The notes: generated by a model not told the origin, from the letters alone. A stretch of DNA of 64,000 bases from Goleter apudmare HA4340-LM2 (GCA_019359495.1 JAHHHF010000070.1:234298-298297); one strand, 5' to 3'; shown: positions 32,901 through 40,943, numbered from the stretch's first letter. Numbers and translations are program-made.

Positions 32901-32938
32901 ATTTTTACCTTTATCAGCAACAAGAGGTTAATTTGTAA
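29930..32938 (+). CDS. Type I secretion ABC exporter with cNMP-binding and inactive C39-like domains
   Basis: A 1002-aa inner-membrane ABC exporter. It starts with a cyclic-nucleotide-binding (CRP-like) domain (residues about 10-130). A C39 peptidase-like domain follows at about 285-410, then a six-helix transmembrane domain at about 435-720. The ATPase comprises Walker A GQSGSGKST near 795, LSGGQRQR near 900, VLDEATSALD near 920 and ITHRL near 953. In the C39-like domain the catalytic Cys, His and Asp positions read ELNSAFAC, GESYAVLY and VVGVP, so it should not cleave leaders. That fits an HlyB-type docking domain that holds unfolded RTX substrates. It is co-oriented with ppiC before and hlyD after (77 bp to the HlyD ATG), forming an export operon. 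HetC-like proteins share this architecture. Confidence 0.93.
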   Translation: MTYIKNAFQEFLITLEGFEQLPTEEIDNFSQQLQAYRYRIGQKIIGKEAIPDRITIIYEGQVRLLGYDPQTQLPVTLKLLQPGAILGEISLFRQVACETAIASTEVICLTISTTDYLRLITTYPAFALARKQRPSIVEVFDVLGSVLEKQALASTNLKELTEKAFPQAKVHYLLPGKTSFSQLDSQSIWFVSGDGTVTNFPPGSQLEVSDGRGNSINVEGRVPARLIGISPADLSFLDSHPAPLAVNTVTAEIVDDDLDIPYASDELPVSAAYSSQGKDKHRKYPFVRGQGELNSAFACFQMLSKYLQVPFRKEVVRRILNEQMKRQGTLSFQLCAYVSELIGLKAQLVDIPTAAITRIPTPAIIRYGESYAVLYAADANKVVVGVPSQGIVRCKPAELVAHLNIDEANLPPQTRLLLVSATNETPQERFGIRWFLPYLSQHRRVLIEVFFASFFVQLAALANPLVIQLIIDKVIIQNSITNLNVLGALLLAVGVFEAVMTTLRTYLFVDTTNRIDMGLGSQIIDHLLRLPLRYFERRPVGELSTRINELENIRQFLTGTALTVVLDAVFSVIYIVVMLFYSWQLTVVGLGTIPLFVIITLIASPTISRQLRTKAERNAETQSYLVEVMSGIQTVKAQNIELRSRFSWQERYARYVAAGFKTVVTSTLANSTSNFLNKLSSLLVLWVGAFLVLQGDLTLGQLIAFRIISGYVTSPILRLAQIWQSFQETALSLERLSDIVDTPQEAEIDRDNIPLPAIIGSVKYDNVSFRFAQNGPMQLANVNLEVPAGTFVGIVGQSGSGKSTMMKLLLRLYNVESGRILIDGYDIAKVELYSLRRQIGVVPQDPLLFDGTVQENIALTNPDATTEEIIEAARIAAAHEFIMGLPNGYNTRVGERGAGLSGGQRQRIAIARSVLQRPKLLVLDEATSALDYPTERQVCLNLASSFQGSTVFFITHRLNTVSHADCIVVMDNGRIIEQGAHKDLMAARGHYFYLYQQQEVNL

Positions 32939-32962
32939 TTAGTCATTGGTCATTTGTTATAG

Positions 32963-32983
32963 AGACGTTGCACTACAACGTCT
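32963..32983. repeat. agacgttg hairpin between exporter and hlyD-type gene
   Basis: agacgttg (32963-32970) pairs with caacgtct (32976-32983), loop cacta. A relative with longer arms is at 61189-61219. Confidence 0.6.
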
Positions 32984-33015
32984 GTCAAAATTTGTTATCG
33001 CCATCCCCATTCCTT

Positions 33016-34590
33016 ATGACTCAATTAAACGGAAATAATCATAATGGTATGACTCCGCAAGACAAGGGAGTCAAATCAGATTCACGGGTAGTAACAACCC
33101 TGGCGAAATCATCTCCAGAGTCTCTAGTCAACTTCAGAGACAGTCAATTCGATCAATCCATTGTGCTGCGCCAATCTCCAATTTGGTCACGCGCCATCAT
33201 GGTAACTATGATGCTGCTAGCCTGCTTTGGTATAGGTTGGGCTTATATTTCTAAAATTGAACAAGTAGTACCAGCAGTCGGTCAATTAAAGCCACAAGGA
33301 ACAGTTAAAGAAGTACAAGCTCCTATAAGTGGAGTAGTCAAAGAGGTTTTGATTAAAGATGGAGATGTAGTCAAACCAGGAGATTTATTGCTAACCTTCG
33401 ACTCCATTGCTACCCGTGCGGAGTTAGATTCTTTAAAAAAGATTCGCACAGCATTAATTAAAGAAAACCAAATTTATCGTCAACTCATCCAGGCTAGTTC
33501 AGCGACAGGATCAGAACTGGGGTTTTTGCAAAGTCAATTACCACCAGAAGTTGCTTTTTTACTGAAAAGCCGAGCAGCGTTAGTTTCAGAAAACGAATTA
33601 CTGCGGACTGAATTAAGAAAAACTGGTGCAGGTGTAGGTATAGGAGATGATGAACAACAGCGTTTACAAGTTGCTAAAAAAGAACTAGATTCACGCTCGG
33701 CGGCGGCACAGTTAGAAGTAGAAAAAATTAAGAAACAATTAAGTCAAACACAAGTAAAAAATCTCGACACTCAAGCAAGCCTAGGCATCCAACAGCAGAT
33801 TTTAGATAAACTCAAAACCTTAGCAGAAGAAGGTGGTATTTCTCAGCTTCAGTATCTCAACCAACAACAACAAGTACAAAATCTGGCTGCGGAAGTAGCA
33901 CAATTAGTCCAAGAAGAGCAACGCCTAAGGTTTGATATTGAAAAAAGCAGGCAGCAGCTAACCAACACAGTAGCTTTTTCTGATAAAGGTATTCTGGATA
34001 AGATATCTGATAATAAACAACGCATTGCCAGCATTGATAGCCAATTCTCAAAAGTTTTGCTGGATAATGAACAGCGTTTGGCAGATATCAATAGCAAAAT
34101 CACACAAACTCAAATGAATGTCAAATATCAAGAGCTACGTGCTCCTGTCGGTGGCACAGTTTTTGATTTACAAGCTAAAAGTCCTGGTTTTGTTGCTAAT
34201 GCCACTCAAAAACTGCTGCAAATAGTACCCCAGGAAAATTATGTTGCCGAAGTTTTCATAACTAATAAAGATATTGGTTTCGTCCGCAAAGGGATGAAGG
34301 TAGATGTGAGGATAGATTCCTTCCCATTTAGTGAGTTCGGCGATATCAAGGGAGTAGTCGATGGTATCGCTTCTGATGCTTTACCTCCTGATCAAACGCA
34401 TCAGTTTTATCGTTTCCCGGCGAAAATTACCCTGAATAAACAAACATTGTCTATTAATGGCACAAACATTACCTTGCAATCTGGTATGTCCCTCACAGCT
34501 AATATTAAAGTTCGTGAAGAACGGAGTGTGATGAGTTTGTTCACTGAGTTGTTTACCAAGCAAGCTGAAAGCCTGAAAGAAGTACGTTAG
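33016..34590 (+). CDS. HlyD-family periplasmic adaptor of type I secretion
   Basis: The membrane-fusion protein that links the ABC exporter to a TolC-like outer-membrane channel. From the ATG at 33016 it has 524 aa; an upstream in-frame start at 32968 would translate the hairpin and is unlikely. One membrane segment (MVTMMLLACFGIGWAY) lies near residue 60. A biotinyl-lipoyl half follows (APISGVVKEVLIKDGDVVKPGDLL), then a long coiled coil of about residues 125-350 rich in Glu, Gln and Lys. The second lipoyl half (LRAPVGGTVFDLQ) and the beta-barrel segment with NKDIGFVRKGMKVDVRID come last. It is the final gene of the export operon; no TolC homolog is in the window. Confidence 0.94.
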   Translation: MTQLNGNNHNGMTPQDKGVKSDSRVVTTLAKSSPESLVNFRDSQFDQSIVLRQSPIWSRAIMVTMMLLACFGIGWAYISKIEQVVPAVGQLKPQGTVKEVQAPISGVVKEVLIKDGDVVKPGDLLLTFDSIATRAELDSLKKIRTALIKENQIYRQLIQASSATGSELGFLQSQLPPEVAFLLKSRAALVSENELLRTELRKTGAGVGIGDDEQQRLQVAKKELDSRSAAAQLEVEKIKKQLSQTQVKNLDTQASLGIQQQILDKLKTLAEEGGISQLQYLNQQQQVQNLAAEVAQLVQEEQRLRFDIEKSRQQLTNTVAFSDKGILDKISDNKQRIASIDSQFSKVLLDNEQRLADINSKITQTQMNVKYQELRAPVGGTVFDLQAKSPGFVANATQKLLQIVPQENYVAEVFITNKDIGFVRKGMKVDVRIDSFPFSEFGDIKGVVDGIASDALPPDQTHQFYRFPAKITLNKQTLSINGTNITLQSGMSLTANIKVREERSVMSLFTELFTKQAESLKEVR

Positions 34591-34595
34591 CTCAG

Positions 34596-34627
34596 ATACC
34601 CGACTCTTATAAAAGTTGGGTATTTTG
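34596..34627 (+). terminator. Rho-independent terminator of the secretion operon
   Basis: atacccgact (34596-34605) pairs with agttgggtat (34614-34623) including one G-U pair, followed by ttt. It lies just after the HlyD stop codon. Confidence 0.7.
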
Positions 34628-34693
34628 ACTTTTAAGACAGTCGCTACAAAAATCAGGTTTTTTGAATTTTGAATTGGTATGACATTGTCAGAG

Positions 34694-35248
34694 TCAGGGT
34701 AATTTACCCAATGGAGTTACTAAACCATCAATACTCACAACATTTTTTTGCTGTTGATATTCTCGAACTCCTGCTTCTCCTTTTTTATTAGCCCACTTGA
34801 CTAAAGTCTCCCTTTGCCCTTGATATTCATAAAGTGGTACACCAAAACCACAGGAGGTTTGGACTCGCTCGATATCAGCAACGATAATTTGACGCGCTCC
34901 AGAGAGGGGAGAAAATAAGGGATAGAGGTTGTGCCATTCTGAGGAATCAGGTAGTACTGTATGTCCTTGACCATAGAGACGCAGGATACATGGGGGTTCT
35001 TGAAAGGCGCAAAACATTAAGGTAATGCGCCCGTTTTCTTGGAGATGAGCGGAAGTTTCGTTACCGCTACCTGTCACATCTAGATAAGCTACCTGATGAG
35101 GAGAAAGGATGCGAAAACTTTCCAATCCTTTGGGAGAAAGGTTAACGTGACCTGTAGGACTGAGGGGAGCAGAACCAACAAAAAAAAGGTGTTGAGCAGC
35201 AATAAATTTCTGTAGTTCTTCAGTAATACAGTCAAAAAGTTTAGCCAT
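34694..35248 (-). CDS. Pyridoxamine 5'-phosphate oxidase-family protein
   Basis: A 184-aa FMN-binding split-barrel protein. Marks are SPTGHVNLSPKGLESFRIL, the VAYLDVTGSGNETSAHLQENGRITLMFCAF strand-turn region and CILRLYGQG. These are typical of the PNPOx-like flavoprotein group that includes small reductases of unknown substrate rather than true PdxH. The C-terminal CGFGVPLYEY segment is shared by this subgroup. It is transcribed toward the end of the HlyD gene and away from a second split-barrel gene, 149 bp upstream in the same direction. The substrate cannot be told. Confidence 0.82.
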   Translation of the reverse strand: MAKLFDCITEELQKFIAAQHLFFVGSAPLSPTGHVNLSPKGLESFRILSPHQVAYLDVTGSGNETSAHLQENGRITLMFCAFQEPPCILRLYGQGHTVLPDSSEWHNLYPLFSPLSGARQIIVADIERVQTSCGFGVPLYEYQGQRETLVKWANKKGEAGVREYQQQKNVVSIDGLVTPLGKLP

Positions 35249-35397
35249 AGACTGTCTGATTGATGATTCTAAATTGTCTATTTTCTCAGCCTATTCCCTC
35301 TGTGCCAATCTAGCAAGGTTTGGATGTTAGGTAATTGGGCAAAATTAAATATCACTGGCGGGATTGTCATGTGTAACATAGTTTGGTTTATTCATGG

Positions 35398-36060
35398 CTA
35401 CTGACTTCGTCTGATGTAGTTGCTAGCATAGACAGGTGTTGCAATGGGATGGGGCGATCGCACATCAGCAATAGGTGTAGCCGCAGTTAACTTTAAGGGA
35501 ATTTCCCCCGCCCATACTGGTAGTTCATAATCAGCAGCATCATCAAGCGGCCCACCAGTACGAACTTTGGCTGAAGCTTCCACTAAAGGTAAAGATAGTA
35601 CCAGTGTTCCCGCCAATTCGTTGCGGTTTGGTTGACGTACTTCGCGCCAACATCCAGGGATTACTTGTTCTGTAAAGGCTTGCAGTGCAAGTAACTTTTG
35701 TTCTGCATCTTGTACGAGTGTTGCTTTACCAAAAACCACCACCGAACGGTAGTTCATGGAATGATGAAACGCTGATCGCGCCAATACTAACCCATCAAGC
35801 AAAGTCACGGTCACGCAGACATCAATATCTTGCAAAAGGGTTTTTAACATCCGACTAGCAGGCGAGCCGTGAATATATAGCGTATCATCAACTCTACCGT
35901 AAGCAGTGGGGATGACAACCGGCTGTCCATCGGCGACGAATCCCACTTGACAAACTAATCCCTCATCCAATATTTGATAGATAGTGTCGCGCTCATAGTC
36001 TGCGCGTTGGGGTACGCGTTTAATAGTTGTTCTTGGGCTGGGGGCTGCATTTCGAGCCAT
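35398..36060 (-). CDS. Second PNPOx-like FMN split-barrel protein, divergent from the MocR regulator
   Basis: A 220-aa protein of the flavin-nucleotide-binding (NimA-like) branch. Family marks are RVPQRADYERDTIYQILDEG, VPTAYGRVDDTLYIHGSPASRML, the VTLLDGLVLARSAFHHSMNYRSVVVFG barrel strands, and EVRQPNRNEL. The family binds FMN; the reaction of this branch is not established. It is divergent from a MocR/PdxR regulator with a shared 140-bp region containing three copies of a regulator-like site. Regulation by that protein is the simplest reading. Confidence 0.82.
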   Translation of the reverse strand: MARNAAPSPRTTIKRVPQRADYERDTIYQILDEGLVCQVGFVADGQPVVIPTAYGRVDDTLYIHGSPASRMLKTLLQDIDVCVTVTLLDGLVLARSAFHHSMNYRSVVVFGKATLVQDAEQKLLALQAFTEQVIPGCWREVRQPNRNELAGTLVLSLPLVEASAKVRTGGPLDDAADYELPVWAGEIPLKLTAATPIADVRSPHPIATPVYASNYIRRSQ

Positions 36061-36100
36061 AATTTGGTAATTTTTAACTCTACATCGCCAGAGTAGTCAG

Positions 36101-36153
36101 AAAAGTGGCATGATACAAGTGCCACTTTTTAACTAAAGTAGCAGTCCACTTTT
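36101..36153. promoter_or_regulatory. MocR/PdxR-type operator: three aaaagtgg sites
   Basis: aaaagtggca (36101-36110) faces tgccactttt (36120-36129), a perfect 10-bp inverted repeat with a 9-bp spacer. A third site, tccactttt (36145-36153), lies 24 bp on and reads aaaagtggact on the other strand. From memory, Corynebacterium PdxR recognises AAAGTGGW(T)CTA, a close match. The sites occupy the divergent promoter region. Confidence 0.65.
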
Positions 36154-36200
36154 GGTAATGCGTAATTACGGTAACTGCTGCTTTGATGCAGAGTTAAAAT

Positions 36201-37664
36201 ATGGACTTTGTGATTACTATCGACTCCCAAGCAGATTTACCACTACATCGCCAAGTTTACGAGGAACTACGACGGGCGATACTCTCAGGAAGGTTAGCAC
36301 CAGGACAAAAGTTACCTTCAACGCGTAGACTTGCTAAATCTCTCAGTATTTCCCGGAGTACCGTTACTCAAAGCTACGAGCAATTGCTGAGTGAAGGCTA
36401 TCTAGAAACAACTGTCGGGTCGGGAACTTTTGTCTGTCGCCGACTCCCTGATGATTTATTAGATACAGCACCAGTTGAGTCAACACCTCAACAAGCCGGT
36501 TCATCCATATCACTATCAGCTTATGGTGAGAGTTTAACAGAGCGATCGCTATTCTATCTGCCAGAACCAGAAGCACAAATTAGCTTCAGTTATGGACGAC
36601 CAGCATTTGATCAATTTCCTCTCAACCTGTGGCGTCAGTTGCTGTCTCGCCATTGCCATGCTGATCATGATGTGCTCGACTATGCTAGTAATTCCAGGGG
36701 ATATCAACCTCTACGAGAAGCGATCGCTGCTTATCTGGCTCGCTCTAGGGCGGTAAAATGTAGCGCAGAGCAAATTATCATGATTGGGGGTTCCCAACAA
36801 GGGCTGGATTTAATCACCCGCCTTTTAATTGATCGGGGTGAGTGGGTTGCTGTAGAAGAACCTGGTTATTTAGGTGGACGACGGGCTTTTTTAGCCCAGG
36901 GAGCTTGTTTATTTCCTGTGTCTGTCGATGAATCAGGACTGTTAGTTAGTAGCCTCACCACAGGTATCACGCCCAATATTAAACTAATTTACGTCACCCC
37001 ATCCCACCAATTCCCTACAGGGGCGTTGCTATCCTTACCCCGCAGATTAGAACTGCTAACTTGGGCGCAGAAATCAGGAGTGATGATTATTGAAGATGAC
37101 TACGATAGCGAGTATCGTTATGGTGAGCGTCCTATCCCCGCATTGCAAGGACTAGATCAAAGCGACTCAGTGATTTACGTCGGTACATTCTCAAAGGTAC
37201 TGTTTCCATCTCTGCGCTTGGGTTATCTGGTATTACCGCACAGTTTGATAGATGTATTTACTCGTGCTAAATGGTTAGCAGACCGCCAATCCAGCTTATT
37301 GGAACAGTACGCCCTGACAGATTTTATCAATGAAGGACATCTAGAACGTCATACTAGGCGGATGCGATCGCTCTATGACCAACGACGTCAAACTTTAGTC
37401 CAGTCATTAGTTTCTCATTTTGGTGACAGAGTGCAAATCTTAGGAGAAAATGCCGGAATGCATCTGATGGTAAAAATACATACAGCCTTGAATGATGCAG
37501 AAATAGTCCAGCGTGCTGCACAGGTTGGTGTGGGAATTAACTCTGCTTATCCCTACTATTTAAAAGCAAATCCTGGTGGTGAATTTGTCTTAGGCTATGC
37601 TGAACTAAACGAACAGCGAATTCAAGAAGGAATTGACCGACTGGCTAAGATAATTTTCGATTAG
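36201..37664 (+). CDS. MocR/PdxR-family transcriptional regulator (GntR-type HTH plus aminotransferase domain)
   Basis: A 487-aa chimeric regulator. The N-terminal winged helix (residues about 10-78) has the GntR pattern LHRQVYEELRRAILSGRLAPGQKLPSTRRLA and SRSTVTQSYEQL. The C-terminal fold-type I aminotransferase-like domain keeps the PLP contacts EDDYDSEYRY and the Schiff-base lysine in GTFSKVLFPSLRLGY. Such proteins sense PLP or its adducts. Divergent placement from the 35398-36060 split-barrel gene is the usual MocR arrangement. The ATG at 36201 follows the operator cluster by 47 bp. Whether it controls vitamin B6 genes elsewhere cannot be judged here. Confidence 0.9.
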   Translation: MDFVITIDSQADLPLHRQVYEELRRAILSGRLAPGQKLPSTRRLAKSLSISRSTVTQSYEQLLSEGYLETTVGSGTFVCRRLPDDLLDTAPVESTPQQAGSSISLSAYGESLTERSLFYLPEPEAQISFSYGRPAFDQFPLNLWRQLLSRHCHADHDVLDYASNSRGYQPLREAIAAYLARSRAVKCSAEQIIMIGGSQQGLDLITRLLIDRGEWVAVEEPGYLGGRRAFLAQGACLFPVSVDESGLLVSSLTTGITPNIKLIYVTPSHQFPTGALLSLPRRLELLTWAQKSGVMIIEDDYDSEYRYGERPIPALQGLDQSDSVIYVGTFSKVLFPSLRLGYLVLPHSLIDVFTRAKWLADRQSSLLEQYALTDFINEGHLERHTRRMRSLYDQRRQTLVQSLVSHFGDRVQILGENAGMHLMVKIHTALNDAEIVQRAAQVGVGINSAYPYYLKANPGGEFVLGYAELNEQRIQEGIDRLAKIIFD

Positions 37665-37809
37665 GAACTTCCAAATAAAATAGAGTTTTTTTAGATAAGT
37701 AAGTCGGTGGAAAAAAAACAAAATAAACACAGCTAAAATCCTCTTCCCTTCTGCCTCCTGCCTTGTCATAACGATAATTTTTAACCCTGAGCTACTTAAG
37801 CCTATGACT

Positions 37810-38791
37810 TGCAGTAAATCTTGAATGCGATAAATACTGGCTTCTGCTTGTTGGAGGACTTCAAATTGGTTGCGAATTTGTTCTATGGGTTCGCTGAGTA
37901 AGTTGGTGTAGTAATATAGTAAATATACTGTGCCGATAGTAATAATATTTTGACTCCAAAGGTAAGCGCCGATGCTTAGAGCGATCGCAGTTCCTAATGT
38001 AAAAATACCGTTGGTTGTCCCCCAAAGAATTGTGCTGGCAAAACGCGCTTGATGATATACAGGTAGCCAACCTTGTAAAATTTGGTGGAAGCGTTGCATA
38101 ACATAGCTTCTAGCTCCATTGGCGCGGACATCTTCCATCCCGGCTAGTTGTTCGCCAACGAAACCAAAGAAATCAGCACTAATTTGGCGATAGTTTTTCC
38201 AGTAGGGAACGGCTATGGAACGCAGACTTATTAAAGTATATAAGGCTGTGAGGGCAAACAAGGCGATCGCTATTCCCGCACGCCAATCTTCAGCAAATAA
38301 AACTACAATCACACCAGACAGCAGTAGTAAATTGCCCAAGATATAAACGGTGAAATTAGAGAAGAATTGCGACAGAGTTTGTACATCACCATCTACTCTC
38401 TCTAGTAATTCACCCGGCGTAGTGAATTTATGAAAGGATAAATCTAGTCTTAAACAATGCTCTACTAAGTCAGCACGTAAGGCGTTAGTAGCTCTCCAAG
38501 CCACGTTTTCGCCGTAGTAGGTAGCAGCTATTGTAATTAGTTGAGTGATGACGGCTACACCTATAAAGAGTAAAGCGGCGAAGACTAAATTTTGTCCAGA
38601 ACCACCAGCTACGGCTGTGTCAATAAAGTAACGCAGAATTTGAGGGTTGATTAATTGTAGTCCGATACTGGCGAACAGAGCGATAAGCCTGACGGCATAG
38701 CTACGCTTACCGCAAACTTAACAACTCTCCCCTTTTGAGGTTGGAGATAATCTACAAGTAAATTCCAGTATTACCGTAGTCCAATTTTCAT
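37810..38791 (-). pseudogene. Broken ABC exporter gene, paralog of the 50725-52485 gene
   Basis: The frame is closely similar to the transmembrane half of the intact exporter at 50725-52485, with shared segments such as NALRADLVEHCLRLDLSFHK and SEPIEQIRNQFE. It is dead by three lesions. Codon 7 is a stop (MKIGLR then TAA, where the intact gene has Gln). A 26-nt insertion at 38685-38710 splits a HIP1 site and shifts the frame. Homology ends after YRIQDLLQV (about 37810), so the whole ATPase domain is missing. The longest remaining frame is 37605-38504. A 45-bp segment upstream of the start is also shared with the intact locus, so the copy arose by duplication of a larger block. Confidence 0.88.
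38685..38710. mobile_element. 26-nt small dispersed repeat inserted in a HIP1 site
   Basis: The pseudogene reads gcgat, then 26 nt (starting aagcctgacgg, ending gctacgcttac), then cgc. The intact paralog has an unbroken gcgatcgc at the same place. The size and target fit the very small mobile elements (SDRs) described in Nostoc. Confidence 0.7.
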
Positions 38792-38867
38792 ATTTTACGC
38801 TGAATTATGCCTATTTAATGCGAATATATTTTGATATGTTGATTTACCTATGTAGCTTTTTTAGTGT

Positions 38868-39749
38868 GTGAAAACTGATTCAATTCTCTATCGACTGTTC
38901 AAAACCTTTCCTGGCGTTTTCTTTGAATTACTCGGTCAATCTCCTGTTGAAGCGGAAGCGTATGAATTTTTATCAGTGGAAGTCAAGCAAACAAATTTTC
39001 GGATTGATGGGGCGTTTTTACCCAAACAACCAGATTTAGAACGTCCGATTCATTTCACTGAATTTCAGTTTCAACCTGATTCCGGACTTTATTCCCGCCT
39101 CCTCACGGAAATTTTTATGTATCTGGATAAGACAGAAATACGCAACGATTGGCGAGGAACTGTGATTTGGATGAGTCGCCGCCTCGATCCTGGTGTACCG
39201 ATGCGCTATTGGGAGTTTTTTGCAAGTCAACGAGTGCAAGTCATTTACCTAGATGAGTTGAGAGACTTAACTCATCAATCAATTGGTTTAGGAACTCTCA
39301 CATTGGTAGTGGAACCACCAGAACAGGCGAGTGCAAAAGCGCGGAGTTTAATTGACAGAAGTAGACAAGTTCCTGATGAACAGGTCAGGAGAAAATTAGT
39401 AGAATTAATAGAGACAATCATTGTTTATAAGTTTCCTCAAAAGAGTCAAGCGGAGATTCAGGCAATGTTAGGATTAGGCGATTTGAAACAAACAAGGGTT
39501 TACCAAGAAGGCTTGGAAGACGGAGAGCGTAAGGGGCGCATTGAGGGTAAACTCGAAGGTAAACTCGAAGGTAAACTTGAGGGTAAACTTGAGGGTAAAC
39601 TTGAGGGTAAACTTGAGGGTAAACTCGAAGCAGTACCTCGGTTATTGAAGTTGGGGTTAACTTTGGAGCAGGTAGCAGAAGCATTAGAATTAGACATTGC
39701 AGAAGTTAGAAAAGCTGCGCGACTGTCAACTGACCAACAAAAGTATTAA
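38868..39749 (+). CDS. DUF2887 (Rpn/PD-(D/E)XK-like) protein with EGKL minisatellite
   Basis: A 293-aa cyanobacterial DUF2887 protein, related to the Rpn recombination-promoting nuclease/putative transposase group. The start is GTG (38868) followed by KTDSILYRLFKTFPGVFFELL, the usual family opening. The nuclease-like core has RIDGAFL and TEFQFQPD, where the D and ExQ positions fit a PD-(D/E)XK site. After GLGDLKQTRVYQEGLEDGE the protein runs into seven EGKL repeats, then a helix LTLEQVAEALELDIAEVRKAA. A partial copy of the tail follows at 39754-39957. The family is scattered in many copies in cyanobacterial genomes; its cellular role is not settled. Confidence 0.82.
   Translation: MKTDSILYRLFKTFPGVFFELLGQSPVEAEAYEFLSVEVKQTNFRIDGAFLPKQPDLERPIHFTEFQFQPDSGLYSRLLTEIFMYLDKTEIRNDWRGTVIWMSRRLDPGVPMRYWEFFASQRVQVIYLDELRDLTHQSIGLGTLTLVVEPPEQASAKARSLIDRSRQVPDEQVRRKLVELIETIIVYKFPQKSQAEIQAMLGLGDLKQTRVYQEGLEDGERKGRIEGKLEGKLEGKLEGKLEGKLEGKLEGKLEAVPRLLKLGLTLEQVAEALELDIAEVRKAARLSTDQQKY
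39543..39626 (+). repeat. 12-bp minisatellite coding for seven EGKL units
   Basis: Seven in-frame copies of ga(a/g)ggtaaact(c/t). The downstream tail duplicate has only two copies, showing that the unit number varies by slippage. Confidence 0.92.
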
Positions 39750-39753
39750 TTAT

Positions 39754-39957
39754 CAGATTCAGGCGATGTTAGGATTAGGTGATTTGAAACAAACAAGGGT
39801 TTACCAAGAGGGTAAACTTGAGGGTAAACTCGAAGCAGTACCTCGGTTATTGAAGTTAGGGTTGACTTTGGAACAGGTAGCAGAAGCACTAGAATTAGAG
39901 ATTGCAGAAGCTAGAAAAGCTGCGCTTGTCCATTTTTCATCATGTCAATTTCACTAG
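39754..39957 (+). pseudogene. Duplicated 3' end of the DUF2887 gene
   Basis: The sequence from QAMLGLGDLKQTRVYQEG to EARKAAL repeats the tail of the preceding gene almost exactly, but with two EGKL units instead of seven. It lacks the nuclease-like core. Its end (VHFSSCQFH) overlaps the 3' end of the convergent gene at 39940. It looks like a by-product of tandem duplication and not a functional gene. Confidence 0.78.
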
Positions 39958-40941
39958 ACTACTGACGTGATACTGCTTGACTTCTTCTAAAGATGGCTGT
40001 TCTGCTGAGTTCCAGGCTGTCATAACTGAGCCTTTCATCTCCACCCTGGCTTGATATGCACTGCTAATATTTCCATCAACTGTGGTGTAATCAATGCGAA
40101 CATCAGCCCATTCTTGATTAATTTCATCACTGGCTAAAACCTGACCGGCTTTGTGATATTCCAGCCATTTCCAACCTTCAAGCATCCAAATTTCTCGTTC
40201 GGCAATTTGTTCAAAGAAAGATAAACCACCCCAGCCTCGATAGTATGGATACAGTTCTTTGACTGACCCATTGCGTTGTACTAACAAATCTAAAATTTCT
40301 GGCTGTAAATGACCCCAGTATTGTCCTTGAGGTAAATCAACTAAGGTTGGTGCAAACTGGTGTCCACCAAAATGACTACATCGCCAAAAACGCAAGTTAC
40401 TGTTAGTTGCAGCAGCGTATTCAGAACGCAATTTTTGATAAATCGGATAACCAAATCTGCTACAAGCTGCATCAACATTGCCGTGGGTGCAAACGAGTAA
40501 TTCTCGAATGTGGTTTGTTTGTTGGCGATATTGGATAAAATTTGGTAGTTCTTCTGGGTGTTTGAGTAAAGCTAATGCCAAAGAGCCAAGTAAAGCATGA
40601 GGTACGATAAATTCTTGTTTCTCAAATTGGGCAAAAAATTTGGTCGGTCGGCGATAGTAGAATACACGAGTGTAACCTGGATTGGAATACTCTCGGTCTG
40701 GTGCGATCGCTAATGGTCGAATTTTTCTACCACTTTCCCAAACAAAGTTTAATGCTTCTAATACACCCTGTGGTATGGGGTCAGGTTCCATCCAAATGTG
40801 ATCCGGCCAGGGTTGTGCAGCTTCAATAATTAAGTATTGTTCTAATGTTACAGCTGAACCAATGGGGTCTTCACCGTTAGCTTGGGAAATCTCTGAACAA
40901 AAACGGCAATTGTTGCGAGTCTTGTTGATTGACATATTCAT
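39940..40941 (-). CDS. Sucrase/ferredoxin-like protein in siderophore operon
   Basis: A 333-aa protein of the Suc_Fer-like family, with a thioredoxin-fold [2Fe-2S] ferredoxin-like domain. The diagnostic stretch is CTHGNVDAACSRFGYPIY, then RFWRCSHFGGHQFAPTLVD and LPQGQYWGHL, with Cys and His positions suited to a cluster. An N-terminal CRFCSE pair is also present. It begins 2 bp after the stop codon of the siderophore-binding lipoprotein gene and so is co-transcribed with it. A role as an intracellular ferric-siderophore reductase that releases iron is a reasonable inference from context; the family name itself says nothing about iron uptake. Confidence 0.85.
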   Translation of the reverse strand: MNMSINKTRNNCRFCSEISQANGEDPIGSAVTLEQYLIIEAAQPWPDHIWMEPDPIPQGVLEALNFVWESGRKIRPLAIAPDREYSNPGYTRVFYYRRPTKFFAQFEKQEFIVPHALLGSLALALLKHPEELPNFIQYRQQTNHIRELLVCTHGNVDAACSRFGYPIYQKLRSEYAAATNSNLRFWRCSHFGGHQFAPTLVDLPQGQYWGHLQPEILDLLVQRNGSVKELYPYYRGWGGLSFFEQIAEREIWMLEGWKWLEYHKAGQVLASDEINQEWADVRIDYTTVDGNISSAYQARVEMKGSVMTAWNSAEQPSLEEVKQYHVSSLVKLT

Positions 40942-40943
40942 GA

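Noticed and set aside
39418..39697. Antisense open frames with VYPQ or LPSS repeats
   Set aside because: They are mirror readings of the EGKL minisatellite on the other strand.
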